Below, piece by piece: positions 44,090-55,860 of a stretch of DNA of 64,000 nucleotides (the first letter of the stretch is position 1; the number at the start of each line of letters is the position of its first letter). The notes under the pieces were generated by a model. The model saw nothing but the letters and a program-made list of their open reading frames with translations, was not told the DNA's origin and made no database searches. The stretch comes from Bettongia penicillata ogilbyi (taxonomy: Eukaryota > Chordata > Mammalia > Diprotodontia > Potoroidae), in NCBI GenBank assembly GCA_023548195.1, contig JAJHZJ010000579.1:872113-936112 (forward strand), read 5' to 3'. The position numbers were made by a program, and so were the translations under genes.

Positions 44090-44280
44090 GGTTTTCTCAA
44101 TAACTGAGCAAGTCAGGCACTTTTAGTATCATTATTACCATTTTAAACATAGAGAAATTAAAGAGTCCAAATGACTTGCATAGTATCACAAAGCTAGCAA
44201 GTGTCAGAGCACTAGTTTCCTGAATTCAAAACTAAATCCACAATTCTTTCCACAGCATTGTGGTTGTCTCTAATTTTACT
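44090..44280 (-). mobile_element. MIR/CORE-SINE, antisense
   Basis: 'atagtatcacaaagctagcaagtgtcagagcactagtttcctgaattcaaaactaaatccacaattctttccacagcattgtgg' is the reversed MIR core and head. Confidence 0.75.
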
Positions 44281-44699
44281 AGGCAAAAGAAAGAAGAATT
44301 AAAGGCCAAATTCTTGGGGAAGAATGATAATTAAAGATAAACAAGAAGAAATGATTATTGAGTATCATGAATGGGAAAAAGGACTTGATTTATATAAATT
44401 TCATATACACAAATACTTTTTTTCAAGAAATAGGCTTCTGGATGAAGTAGATTCCTCTCATTGACCACTAGATGACACTATTGCCTCAAAAATTTAGTTC
44501 ATCTAAATTTGCTTCATGCTTACTGACATATATTGTTACCATTTACCTTCCTGTTCTCATTTTCAGACTAACAGTGACATTTTCTCAGTAGAACTAGAAG
44601 TTCCATTAGCAATTTGTATTTAACACCATCATGAATAACAATACAAGGGGTTTTTATGGTGATTTAAATTATTACTAAGTTTTTCTTTTTCAAAGACTT

Positions 44700-44815
44700 T
44701 AACTAATATTTAGCTAACATTTAGTCACTGGCCTTCTCTGTGCCAAGCATTATAATAAATAAACACAAGAAAAGGCAAAAGACAGTGTTTCCTCTCATGG
44801 AGTTAAATGAACCAC
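44700..44815 (-). mobile_element. L2 3' end, antisense
   Basis: 'acatttagtcactggccttctctgtgccaagcattataataaata' and 'gtgtttcctctcatggagtta' are a diverged reversed L2 terminus. Confidence 0.6.
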
Positions 44816-44944
44816 ACAATATATCAGTAGAAAATAAATATTAATTTACTATATTTCTTCATTAATAAAGCAGTGCCTACATATTATATAGAGTTTCAGG
44901 GACAGAGATCCTGACCATTAGGGTCTTCTGATGTGTGATTGACA

Positions 44945-45075
44945 ACTATAGGCAGCATGGATTACTAGATAATAGCTAGATTTGAAATCCTGAAGATATT
45001 GGTTCAATTTTGCTTCTAACATGTAAATATGGGCAAGGCCCTAGCCTTTTATGTGTCTGAGGCAACTTCCTAAGA
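44945..45075 (+). mobile_element. MIR/CORE-SINE, sense, diverged
   Basis: 'gcagcatggattactagataatagctagatttgaaatcctgaag' followed by 'aatatgggcaaggccctagc' fits the MIR head and core. Confidence 0.6.
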
Positions 45076-45339
45076 CTTATCTAGTAAGTCACAGCAAAGG
45101 AATCTGATCTGCATTGGCTCCCTCCCTACTCTGATAAAATGTACATCCTTCCAGAATTCCCAGAGGGGCAAATATATAGTGGCTTACACAGTTGGTTGTG
45201 AAAATGATAACTAAAGAAAATGAACCAAAAATAGGCAAGATTAATGATATACATAATCAATGGGTCAAATTGTTATAAGAATGATCATACTTTTCCATTT
45301 CAATTATTATGAAGTTATAGGGAGTTCATATTTCATACC

Positions 45340-45660
45340 ATAGACTTTAGATTTAGAGTTAGAATTCAAAGAAGCCTCTGAGACCATTCAGTCCAACACC
45401 CTCATTTTGTTATTGGTCAGCTGCTTCTGTCTTGTCTAACTCTTTGTGACCCCATTTGGGGTTTTCTTGGTAAAGATGAGGCCAAATTTAAGCCCAACAA
45501 CATGAGTCTGGTACTCTAGTTGCTCCTTTTATAGAAGAAGAGACTTCTTTTATAGTTCTTCTAAGTTAAAAGACTTAACCAAAGTTTCACCATTAGTAAG
45601 TAAGCATCAGAGGCTTTATGCAATGTGGATTTTAAGTAAATGATTTTTTTTGATTAGTTC
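45340..45660 (-). mobile_element. MIR-type SINE with a second SINE nested inside
   Basis: The outer SINE runs 'agatttagagttagaattcaaagaagcctctgagaccattcagtccaacaccctcattttgt' and resumes after about 45485 (agaagagac...gacttaaccaaagtttcaccattagtaagtaagcatcagaggc). The inner piece, 45410-45485 ('ctaactctttgtgaccccatttggggttttcttggtaaagatg'), is a tail-type tRNA SINE in antisense. The inner element is the later arrival. Confidence 0.7.
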
Positions 45661-45884
45661 TTCAGTAGTTTTTCAAATAAAAGAAGGGAGGTAAGGATTA
45701 TAGATTTAGGGCAAGAAGAAAGTTGTGATAATTCACATAACAGACTAGATAAAAATACTAACAAGTTGGAGATTACTTTTCTTTTTTAATATATTAGTTG
45801 CAACATGATGCATACAGCCCTTTAGGAGTACAAAGTTCATTGAATTTTACCTTACACTCTGTACCAAACTTACTATTGCATTTG

Positions 45885-46005
45885 GGCAGCTAGGTGGTAC
45901 AGTAGATGGAGTACAGGCCCTAGAGTCAGGAAGAATGACTCAGATCTGGTCTCAGATACTTACTGGGCAGGTCACTTAACCCTATTTACCTCAGTTCCTT
46001 ACCAG
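45885..46005 (+). mobile_element. tRNA-headed SINE, short
   Basis: 'gggcagctaggtggtacagtagatggagtacaggccctagagtcagg', 'actgggcaggtcacttaaccctatttacctcagttcc'. Sense; the B-box region is partly deleted (gactcagatctggtctcag). Confidence 0.88.
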
Positions 46006-46399
46006 CACTCAGTTTTCAGCAATTTCAAATTTGAATGTGAAGCGGGTGGGACAAGTGTTATAAAGAAATTGAACTAAGTTTATGTCTTTTCTCCAGAGAC
46101 CAATTTTCAATAGACAAGAGTGTATCTCTCAGGTAATGGGTGTGGAGTATTAAGTGGTCAAATGGAGCCGAGACATTTGTCACTGGCACCTGATACAGGG
46201 GAAATATAGTCAGTGAGGGGCTTGAACTTGATTGCATTTGAGAAGGGAAACCCACAACCCCTCAACGTAACCTGAAACCCTGAGGATCAGACAAAGCAGG
46301 CCAACTCTGGGAGAGCAAGCAAGGATTTACTTAATATATAATCAGTCAACTAAATATATGATCAAAGGACAAAATATCCTTAATCAATTTGGGAGGAAT

Positions 46400-47150
46400 G
46401 AAGTGCTTTGATTCAAGTTCCCCAAACCCTACCATCTTCCTGACTGTTCTAACGCTATTGAAGATACCACAGTCCTCCCAGTCACCCAGGCTTGCCTCCT
46501 TAGTGGTTCTCGCCCCCAAGATCCAATCTGTTGTCGTCTTATTCTTACCTTCACAATATTCCTCCTATTATTCCCCTTCTCTACCCTCCATGGATATTAT
46601 CCTTGTACAAATCCTAATCATCTCTTACCTGAATTGTTACGCAAGTATTCTAATTTGTCTCCCAATCTCTCTCCACCTCAATCCATCCTTCATTCAACTG
46701 CCAAACGATTTTCCTAAAGTGCAGGTCTAACCATGTCACCCCACTAACTCAGTGATCTACAATGACTCCCTCTTACTTCCAGTATCAAAAACCAAACACT
46801 GTCTTCCTCCCTCCCCGCACCGAAAAATAGACTAACAAAAAAAAAAATCTGTGTTTGGATTTTAAAACCTCTGTTCCCTGGCCCCTTCATTCCTTTACAA
46901 TCTTATATTTCACTTTTTATGTTCTAGGATCCAGCAATAGTGACCTACTTGTGATTCCTCATACATGCCATTTGGACTCCATGCTTATGGTGGCTGTCCC
47001 CATGCCTGGGATACTCTCCCCACTCATTTCTACTCTCTGGCTTCCCTGGTTTCCTTCAAGACCAGCTCAAATGCTACCTTCTGCAGGAGGCTTTTCCTGG
47101 TCCTCTCTCCACTCCTCCTTTCCATTATCTATCCTCTAAGGCAATCCTTA
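46400..47150 (+). mobile_element. L2 3' region, sense, long
   Basis: 'cattcaactgccaaacgattttcctaaagtgcaggtctaaccatgtcaccccactaa', 'tgatctacaatgactccctcttacttcc', 'ctgtccccatgcctgggatactctcccca', 'tcaagaccagctcaaatgctacctt' are collinear L2 blocks. The open frames here (46389-46730, 46855-47270) are remnants or chance, not a working reverse transcriptase. Confidence 0.85.
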
Positions 47151-47269
47151 GATTGGGGAATTAAGGAAATCCATCAGACTTGTCAGAGGTGGCATGGTGT
47201 TAAAAGTCATTCCAATATAAAAAATAGTAGCAAAATTAATTTTATTAAAATGGAAAAGTCAACTCAATA

Positions 47270-47400
47270 ATTATTAATATTTATTGGTAACCTACCAGGT
47301 TAAGAGTACTGAAGAGGAGGGTGGAAACAAAATTCAGATATGATATGGTCTCTACCTTCAAAAGCTTGCAGCCTAGTAGGAAGATCAATTTATAAATTAA
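47270..47400 (-). mobile_element. L2 3' end, antisense
   Basis: 'atatttattggtaacctaccaggttaagagtactgaag' and 'tggtctctaccttcaaaagcttgcagcctagtagg' are a reversed, diverged L2 end. Confidence 0.6.
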
Positions 47401-47509
47401 ATCATAATATAAATCATACATGAGAATTTCAAGATTATTACTAGGTAAAGTATGAGAGTGGAATGGTTATTTCTGTTTGGCACTGAATAGTTTCTCAATA
47501 CTAGGACCA

Positions 47510-47740
47510 AATTACAGTGCTAGCATGATATAGTGGAAAAATGCTGGACTTTGAATCCTTCCTTCAATTCTTACTAGCTATGTGAGTGGAAAAATTATTT
47601 CATCTTCATGAGATTCAATTAATACATTTCCAAAATGAGGATGATGGTGAGGAAATGTCAATTTCTACTAATCCACTACTAACAAGTCAGGAAAAATATT
47701 TGACATGTCTATTTCATAGGATGGTTATAACACTCAAGAG
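47510..47740 (+). mobile_element. MIR/CORE-SINE, sense
   Basis: 'tgatatagtggaaaaatgctggactttgaatcc', 'tactagctatgtgagtggaaaaattatttcatcttcatgagattcaattaatacatttccaaaatgagg'. Sense orientation, diverged. Confidence 0.7.
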
Positions 47741-48264
47741 TATGTGGGAGCTCTGTGAAAATGGTAAAATATCATTCAAAAGTAAAGTTCTATTTTAATC
47801 TCTCAAAAACATATATGTGTGGCATAACTGAGACTGTACAGCTAGATTCTTTGGCACAGCCACATTTAGGAAGGGAAATGGGACTTGGCCATAGTCACTG
47901 GAATATATGTTTGTGTGTGGGTGTTTCCTGCTTTGGAGCTGGGACATGCTTTATTGATGGAGAGAGGGAATATGCTTCTAGGACTCTTCTCTGTCATCTA
48001 TCTTGACTTATAGCCTTTTGGTGATCTCAGGGAACAAGTCTTGCCCTTTACTGGAAGCACTGTCCTCTGTTTCAGCCACTTACAACTTTTTTTATATCAG
48101 ACATTCCTAACATTTAAAAAATTAAACATGAACCCCTAATATATCAGCATATTTACAGATTATATAATATACTGTAATGTTAATGACTGTGTATTATGAA
48201 ATATATATATAAATATAAGTTTAAAAATATGAGATAAACATAACGGAATTTAAAACGTGTTAAA

Positions 48265-48680
48265 AATTAATATTTGATCCTAGAGTCAGTAGGGAGCCAG
48301 TAAGGTTCATTGATTGTTGGGGGTGGGGTAACATGTTTAACCATTCAAATGAGATCACTTTGGCAGCGAACTGGAGGATGGATTTAGAGAATTTGAATTT
48401 GAAGAGACATGAGGCAAAGATACCATTTAGAAGCTTATTACACCAGTTTAGCAGCAGATGTTGAGTGCCTGGATTCAGGTGCAGTGGTATGAGTAGACAG
48501 TAGCAGACAGATGCAAGCAGTATTATTAAGGAAAAAAGAAAACATCATTTGACAAATGATAGGATAAGTGGGGCAAGCAGTTGAGAATAAGGAATCCAGG
48601 ATCACTTTGGGATTGTGGACCAGGGTGACTAGGACAATAGCAGTATTTTCAATAGAAATATGGAAGTTTGGAAAAGAGAT
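48265..48680 (-). mobile_element. L2 3' region, antisense, diverged
   Basis: 'gagtcagtagggagccagtaaggttcattgattgttggggg', 'atgagatcactttggcagcgaactggaggatgga', 'aatccaggatcactttggga' follow the reversed L2 order. Confidence 0.65.
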
Positions 48681-49019
48681 AATTCTTTGGCAAAAGATAC
48701 ACGATAAAACTTGTGATAAAAATGAATCCAATGCATATCTCTTCATCCTGTATGAATCACAAAAACTGAGTGGAAGTTGTCACCAGATACTTTTCAAGAA
48801 TGCAGACTTAGTGAAAGCTGTAGACCATCCAGGGAGCACCCACATGCCACTATAAGATAATGTTCACAACAGGGTGTGGGTAAAATGAGGGCATGAAGAG
48901 AATTTTCCAGAAAGTGCCTGCAAAGAGCTTCCTCAGTTGTCCAAATTCTGAGATTATATTACATTCTCCCTAAAGGGCTTCCTCCATGAGGAGAAGGGGA
49001 GAAATTGGGAGCTTGAATT

Positions 49020-50250
49020 TAACACTGTTGAGCACCCTTTCCTCTTTCATCTCTGGGTTCCCATGACTCTATTTTCTCCCAGCTCTCCTACTACTTGTTT
49101 ATCCATTCCTCAGGCTACTTGCTGGCTCATCATATTTATCATACCTCCTAAGTGTGGCTGTACCCCAACAGTTCTCTTCAGGTTCCTCTTTTCTTACTCT
49201 CCATTCTCTCTTGGTAAATTCTTCATCTTTCCTGAATTTGTCATCTTCTTATAGATAACTTTCAGATCTCTATATCCATCTACCATAGCACTGACTGTTT
49301 ACTGGACATTTCAGACAGATATACATCTCAGACTCAACATATTCAAAACAGAATCATGAACTTTCATCCCAAACTCCCCCCTCTAACAAATTTCCCCTGT
49401 TGAAGGAACCACTATCCTTCAAATTTCCAAAGTTCGTAATCTTGGTATTATCTTAACTCCTTATTCTCTCTCACCTCACATATCCAATCAATTGCCAAAT
49501 CCTGCTGTTTCTGCTTCCTCAACATCTCTCACATCCACCGCTTATCTCTATCACCCAGCCACCACCTTAGTTCAGGTGCTCAGGATGCCTTACCTGAACT
49601 ATTATTGTAACGATAGACTCCCAGTCAGTCTTCTTGCCTCAGATCTCTCCCCCCTTTAATTCATTATTCAAAGAGTGGTCGACATGACTTTCCGTATGTT
49701 CTGAATGTGTCACTCTTATACTCAATAAACTCCAATGGTTCCTTATTGATTCTAGGATAAAATAGGAATTCTTTTTGGCATTGAAAGGTTTTTTTTTTTT
49801 TTTTTTTTAACAATTTGGTTCTAATCCATCATTCCAGGTGCATTATCCTTTTCTGAACTCTACAGTCTAAGAAAACTGACCCTCTCTCTGAATTTCCCTC
49901 AATACAGACCTTGAGCTCTCATTTCTATGTCTTTACAGTGACTGTCACCTATGCCTAGAAGACAATTCTCGACTCTGCTTCAGGGAATCCCTTACCTCCT
50001 TCAGGACACAGCTCAAGCATCATTTTAAAATAAAGTTTTCCTTACCTCTCCAACTTCTAGTGCCTTATCTCCCTATCTGTATATTTTTATTCTGTTTATA
50101 TTTATGTATGTACATATTGTCTCCTCCAGTAGAATTAAGCTTCTTGAATATAGGGATTATTTCTTTATTTTCCTTTTTCTTGTCTTTGTATCACCAGTGT
50201 CTACAAAGAAACTGGAACATAGTAGGGCTTTATAAATGTTTGGTTTTTTT
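49020..50250 (+). mobile_element. L2 3' region, sense, about 1.2 kb
   Basis: 'tcacatatccaatcaattgccaaatcctgctgtttctgc', 'cagccaccaccttagttcaggtgctcagga', 'ttacctgaactattattgtaacgatagactcccagtcagtcttcttgcc', then 'agtagaattaagcttcttgaatatagggattat' and 'agtgtctacaaagaaactggaacatagtagggctttataaatg'. This is the longest L2 copy here and reaches the true 3' end. A poly(T) run interrupts it at 49788-49809. Confidence 0.88.
49788..49809 (+). repeat. Poly(T) run inside L2
   Basis: About 22 consecutive T interrupt the L2 copy; no retroelement body was seen attached. Confidence 0.9.
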
Positions 50251-50259
50251 TTTTGGCGA

Positions 50260-51455
50260 TTGATCACATAGCTATAGGAGGAGGCAAAATAAGGGACTAC
50301 TAGGAAATAATTGAGATAGGGGGTGATATGGTTGCCTTGGAGATAAGTCTAGCCATCATGGCCCTCCCAGGAAGTTGGGATCCCCTGCTTTGAAAACCAC
50401 TGCTTTACAAAACCTCAAGTTTCTCTCCCCTGTATCCTTTGCACCAGGTATTAGGCAACAAAGAGCTCTGATCTCTGTTCTTTTGAATTTCATAGACCTT
50501 GGAGGACTATAGAATTTAAAGTTTGTATCAAATATATTACTAATTATATAGTTATCCCAAACTAGCTGATGTTTTACATAATTTTGAGGATATTCCACAT
50601 TATACCACTAAGAATTATTCTTACTTTATAATATGTTCCAACTTTCAAAATTACAGCAAAACAAAAAACCAGTAATAAACTTTGGAGACAGCCTATAGAT
50701 AGGAGCTTTATCTATACTGTTAATAACCACAGTGTGGCGCTCCTGACTTAAAGAAGGTTCCTTTTAAAAATTGTATTTTCTTTTTTTTTAAATTTTTTTA
50801 AAAAAATTCTATTTTCAATCAACCATTGGTCATACCTTCTTATCAAATACTTCCTTACCAAATAAAGTAATAACTTTAGAGGAAGAATTGTCATTCTACA
50901 TCCTGCCAGTTTTCTTTCTTAATAATTTGCTGTAAAGACAAGGACAGATGCATAACATGTAATTTGAAAAGAAACATGCTATGTACTTTCAGTTTTATGG
51001 TGTGTATATTTATTCATGGAAATTTTCACATTCCCCCCACATAGACACAAATAGTTCTTTCAGGGTCAAAGAAAGAGGAAACTTTAAAGAAATTGTCTTT
51101 GGTAAAAGGTAGACTATAGTTTAATCTGTATCTTATGTTTGCCAATATCCAAACAAAGCCACTTGCCTTATCTTCAGTCTTCAGTATTGGAAAAAACAAA
51201 ACCAAAAAACCAAACCGGGATAAAACAACAATGAAGCAAGGAAATCTATGGAGAGAGAACAAAGAATCCAAAATCCTGACATCAAATTCAAAAGACGTTA
51301 GCGACCTTCTTCTGGCTTCCCTTTTGTTAGTCAGTCAACAACCATTTATTTGATGGTCACTATAAGCAGGCAGAAACAGCAGTCCTCTTAAGACCTTTAA
51401 CAACTAATTGAGTGATTTAACAAAGATGCTTCCTGCCTTCTTTCTCACCTCTGTT
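50260..51455. other. Unassigned stretch
   Basis: No gene or named repeat except a T/A-rich low-complexity run at about 50765-50815. An L2-like scrap may be present at 51325-51350. Confidence 0.5.
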
Positions 51456-51460
51456 GAGCT

Positions 51461-51569
51461 CTTCCTTCCTTCCTTCCTTCCTTCCTTCCTTCCTTCCTTC
51501 CTTCCTTCCTTCCTTCCTTCCTTCCTTCCTTCCTTCCTTCCTTCCTTCCTTCCTTCCTTCCTTCCTTCC
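51461..51569 (+). repeat. (CTTC)n tetranucleotide microsatellite, about 27 units
   Basis: An uninterrupted pyrimidine tract of about 109 bases. Both open frames across it encode short-unit repeats (LPSF on plus, EGRK on minus) and are artefacts. Pure polypurine/polypyrimidine mirror symmetry allows triplex (H-DNA) formation in principle. Confidence 0.98.
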
Positions 51570-52740
51570 CTATACACATCCTCCCTCCAACTCCCAATAA
51601 TTGACAAGATTATAAATTTAACTGTTAGAAAGAATAAGGAAAATTTTCCAATGGCTTGCATAGAGTATGCAATTTTTATATTTCTGTCACAACTGAGTGT
51701 TTTCTGTGTTCTACGTATAAAATGTTTTTTCTGCCTAGAGGAAAAAGTAAGGGAACTTGAAGAATGCTTCTTCATGCCCCAGACTGTTAGGGAGAATAAA
51801 GGAGTCCAATAGGAAGCAGATGCTAGACTTACGTGGGGAAAAGGGGATTTGAAGTGGATGATGAGAGATTTGACCTTGATCAGGTTGCTGGAGCAAGGAA
51901 GAATATTTCACAGAGTAGAAAGGGAAGCAAAAAAGACAGTTACACAATAAGATTTTGAAGACAAAATTAAGTCTCTTTCAGGAGAAGAAAGAGCTGGACA
52001 CTGAAGAAGAAGTTTCCTGTCCCCCTGAAATATTAAAATGAAATTACATTTTAGAGAAATGAAGAGATTAGTGATTCCCTACTCAGTAGTACCAAGGCAA
52101 GTATTTGTCAACCTGATAACAATGCAGATGCCTGTTAGTTCTAGTGGCATGTATCTAAGACATATCAGAATGGACAACAGCTACTTGCTTTCGATGATTC
52201 ACATGAACATAAATTATACTACCAGAAGAAACCTAAAGAATATTACCAGTTTCTTTGTTTATTGTAATTATGAAGTTTTGGCCATGAAATTGAAGACAAT
52301 GAGGAATGGGTTGTGTACTCATCATTATTGTCCATTGAGGAAAAGAAGGGAAAAAATAAATTGGAAAGTGGACGGCTGTAAGTTAAGAAGGTGATGTATG
52401 AGAATGGGATTTTGAATTCTGGGTTACAGCTACTAATATAGACTTGACAGGTTTCCATTCAGTAATGAAATATGTAAAGGATGATAAGAGTGTATTTTCT
52501 AAATGTCATGGAAATTCAATCCAAAAGGCTTTAAACTAAAATGGATAGGGTACAGAAAAGATTGTTTGTATATATTCCCAAAGTTAGGTACCTTAAGGAG
52601 ATAGAAACTAACCTCAACCAAAAACATAGCATCTGAGAAATCTAGAAAGTCAAGGAGACGAAACCTAAAAAAAGGAGTCAGTAGTAAAATCCATGCATTC
52701 TGAATGTGTATATTCAAATGCTCAAAGTTTAGACAACAAA
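51570..52740. other. Unassigned stretch with a 118-codon open frame
   Basis: The plus-strand frame at 52038-52394 starts with ATG and has no recognised domain; it is rich in N, R, M and Y. A 70-71-codon shadow lies on the opposite strand. No promoter, splice or polyadenylation context could be tied to it. Treated as unassigned. Confidence 0.4.
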
Positions 52741-52744
52741 CAGA

Positions 52745-53525
52745 ACTAGAAGTCTTTTAAAAAATATTTTTATGTATTTCATCAACTATTTCTCAATTAC
52801 AGTTTAAAAATATTTAACATTCATTTTTTAAAAAATTTTGAGTGTTAAATTCTTTCCCTCCCTGTCACCTTCCTTGACTCCTTGACAAGCCAAGCAAAAT
52901 GATATCAATTATCCATGTGAAGTTGAATGAAACGTATTTTTATAGTAGCTATATTGAAAAAGAAAACACAAGCACAAAAACCAATAAAAATAAAGAAAAC
53001 AAAAAAACCTGTTTCAAACTTCATTCAGAGTTCATCAGTTTGTCTCTGGGGGCAGATAGGATTTTTTCATCAGGGTCCTTTGAAATTGATTGGACCATTG
53101 TTTTGATCAGAGTGGCTAAGTCTTTCACAGTTGATTATCATTACAATATTGTGGTTACTATGTACAATATTCTCCTGGTTCAGCTCACTTCATTTTGCTT
53201 CAGTTCATATAAATCTTTCCAGGTTTTTCTGAAACCATCCTGTCCATCATTTCTTATAACACAATAGTATTCTATCACAACTATATGCCACAACTTGTTC
53301 AGCCATTCCCCAGTTGATGGGCATCCCTCGATATCTAATTCTTGTCCACCACAAAAAGAGCTGCTATGAATATATTTTGTACAAATAGGTACTTTTCCCT
53401 TTTCTTTGATCTCTTTGTGATACAGCAATGCCTAGTAGTGGCATTGCTGGGCCAAAGGGTATGAACAGTTTTATAGCCCTTTGGGTAGAGTTCCAAAGTG
53501 TTCTCCAGCATGGTTGCATAAGGAA
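52745..53525 (-). mobile_element. L1 3' end, antisense, about 780 bases
   Basis: 'tgttcagccattccccagttgatgggcatccctcgatatctaattcttgtccaccacaaaaagagctgctatgaatatattttgtacaaata' and 'gcattgctgggccaaagggtatgaacagttttatagccctttggg' are reversed L1 3' UTR blocks that match 18992-19743 in mirror order. The 5'-truncation point is near 53525. Confidence 0.88.
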
Positions 53526-53529
53526 TTAG

Positions 53530-54190
53530 AAGTCTTACTGTAGAGGATGAGGTGCAAATTTGATTTTACAAGTATCACTGAGATTTGGTGGGATTAAATA
53601 TATTTTTGGTTTATGTTATGATTGAGTATATATTGTTCAAGAGAAAAATACAGATAAAATGAGGAGAGGTGGGATAGAATTGTATACTAAGAAGATATAC
53701 TCACATGAGAAAATTCAAGAACCAGATTGGGGAAGCATCATGGAGAGTATTTGGGTGAAGGTCCAAGAAGGGAGACATAGAAATGGTTTTTGTCATTGAA
53801 GTATACTATAGACCACTCGGGCGGAAAGAAGAAATAGGCGAGGATTTTGGGAAAGATCACAAACTTGGTGCATTTGCGTAATACAGTAGTGACAGGGGGC
53901 TTCAGTTTTTCAGATATCCAAGTGAACTTTCTCTGTATGCCAAAGTCAGAACAGCTAATAACTTCTTGACTTAATGAAGTGATAATTTCTTCCATCATAA
54001 AAGTGGAAAAACCAAGAAGAGGAAATTCTATTCACAATCTGATCCTCACAGAGAGGAACTGGTTGTTAAGGTAAGAAGTGACAAGGGACTTCATGGAGGG
54101 GTAGGGGGAGTGATTACTCCATCATAGAAATTATGTTAGGGAAGGAGTTAACCCTACATTTTTGGAAAAACGAGATTTCAGTAGGCTAAG
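53530..54190. other. Unassigned stretch
   Basis: Only chance open frames (for example 53738-53998 minus) were seen; no repeat family recognised. Confidence 0.45.
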
Positions 54191-54194
54191 AGGG

Positions 54195-54275
54195 AATATC
54201 TATCTATCTACCTACCTATCAACTATCTATCTATCTATCTGTCATCAATCTATCTGCATATACACATACAGATAT
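54195..54275 (+). repeat. (CTAT)n imperfect microsatellite
   Basis: ctat/ctac units with interruptions (tcaactatc, gtcatcaatc). Confidence 0.93.
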
Positions 54276-54339
54276 ATTATAATAGGGACTAAAATGTCTT
54301 AATCAGTCTAAAAATCAGTCCAGGAAAAATAGGAATCAG

Positions 54340-54835
54340 GAAGTCAGTCAGCAGGCATATATTAAGTGCTCCCTATGTTTCAGGCATGGTACTAACCACT
54401 GGGGAATACAAAGAAGGCAAAGACACAGCCCCTGACTTCAAATAGCTTATATTTTAATTGGAGAGACAACATATAAATTAGATAAGCATATGATAAATAC
54501 ATAGTAGATGGAAGATAATTTGAAAGGGGAAGGAATTAATATACTGATGTGGGATAGGACAAGGGAAAAGCCCTTGAAGAGCCTTGAATAAATTCAGGAA
54601 CTAAAAAGCAAAGGTGAGATGACAGAGTATTCCACGTATGGAGGACAGCTGGCGCACAGAGACAGGAGATAGAGTTTTGTGTTTAAGGAACTGTGAGCAG
54701 TTATGTCATTGGATTGCTGAATATATGGGTGAAGGGCAGGGGGTAAGGTGTGAGAAGTCAGGTGTTGTCAGTCTAAGTTGATGAGGAATTTCCTATAGAT
54801 GGCGAGATCTTCCATTAGAAGTTATTACTCTGGAG
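54340..54835 (-). mobile_element. L2 3' region, antisense, full end
   Basis: 'agcaggcatatattaagtgctccctatgtttcaggcatggtactaaccactggggaatacaaag', 'agcccctgacttcaaatagcttatattttaattgg', 'gacagagtattccacgtatggaggacagctgg' are collinear reversed L2 blocks beginning at the L2 terminus. Confidence 0.85.
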
Positions 54836-55010
54836 TCTGTGAATTTGTTTATAAAAATGTATTAACTATTTGAATATAAATCGGTTTCCTTTATAATCCT
54901 ACGTATTTTATTTTATGCATTTAAAAACATTATTCTAATAAGGACTCTATAGGCTTTACCAAAGTGGTCTATGAAATAAGAAAAGGTTAAGAAGTCTTGT
55001 TCTAGATGCT
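54836..55010 (+). mobile_element. DNA-transposon-like repeat
   Basis: 'aatataaatcggtttcctttataatcctacgtattttattttatgcatttaaaaacattattctaataaggactctataggctttaccaaagtgg' and 'aaaaggttaagaagtcttgttctag' are the best-kept copy of the family at 3060-3525 and 30850-30998. Confidence 0.65.
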
Positions 55011-55170
55011 TCTGATTGCCAGTGTCCTGGTATTAAATGCATCAAGTCCCACAATAATGTAAAATCTCCTAAACGAGATCTAGATCACTGAAGGGGTGTT
55101 TGGCATAATAGCCTACAGGAGAAAAATCTACTGGATGAAGAATCTTATCATCCGGACTATGCAATTATGG

Positions 55171-55607
55171 GGACAATCTACAAAGCTTGTCCATCAATAT
55201 ACATATATGTATATATACATACATACTATATATACATATGCACAACACAGTGCATTATACGTATATTCATGTATATGCATTTGTGTATACACATGTATAT
55301 GTCTGTCCAAGAGAGTTATATCTGTATTTATGCCTATGACTGTATCTACATCCATGTCTATGTCTATATCTACACCTACATTTATACCTAATCTCTTAAG
55401 ACAGATATAATATATATATGCACATATTGGAAGATGTACATACATATACACATAGATACATATACCACATATCCATAGTATATATGAATATACATGTATA
55501 TATTTAATGTATGTACATACATTATATATAATGTATATATGCAAATACATGAATTTGTATATATTATACATATATACATACATATAGATAGACAAGCTTT
55601 ATAGATT
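55171..55607. repeat. Large AT-rich imperfect inverted repeat
   Basis: The left outer arm acaatctacaaagcttgtcc (55174-55193) is answered by gacaagctttatagattggc (55587-55606) on the right. Inside, both arms continue as CATA/TATG-rich sequence toward a centre near 55390. Frames on both strands encode similar I/Y-rich strings starting IYKAC, another sign of the symmetry. No gene is likely. Confidence 0.75.
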
Positions 55608-55734
55608 GGCCATTTAGATCCATTTTTATAGATTGTCTCCCTATCTCTACTGAAAATGAATGAGCATGGTATAGAATAGATCAAGAGCAGAATTGGCTTA
55701 TTATTTTGGAAAATTAGGAAGTTGTGTTAATGAT

Positions 55735-55860
55735 CTAAAGCTTCTCTTAAAGCAAAGGCCCATCTTTTTAATACCAATAGTCATCTTGTATTGTTATATG
55801 ATTATAAGCCATGGAACACTACAGTCTCCAAAGATCTAGGATTGAGGTTCACTCAAAGGA
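55735..55860 (+). repeat. Member 1 of a local repeat pair
   Basis: 'aggcccatctttttaatacc...catggaacactacagtctccaaag...ctaggattgaggttcactca' recurs at 56694-56805 with a ~30-base deletion. Family unknown. Confidence 0.7.

Noticed and set aside
46389..47270. Overlapping 94-113-codon frames as a gene
   Set aside because: They lie wholly inside a collinear L2 copy and show no intact reverse transcriptase motif.
51461..51569. CRISPR-like regular repeats (here and at 32011-32066 and 62583-62692)
   Set aside because: Units are directly tandem without spacers, and the genome is clearly mammalian.
51404..51812. Two opposing frames with long EGRK or LPSF repeat runs
   Set aside because: They are the translation of the (CTTC)n microsatellite and have no independent support.
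55096..55684. Overlapping I/Y/C/M-rich frames on both strands
   Set aside because: They are translations of the CATA/TATG inverted repeat; symmetry explains the similar peptides.
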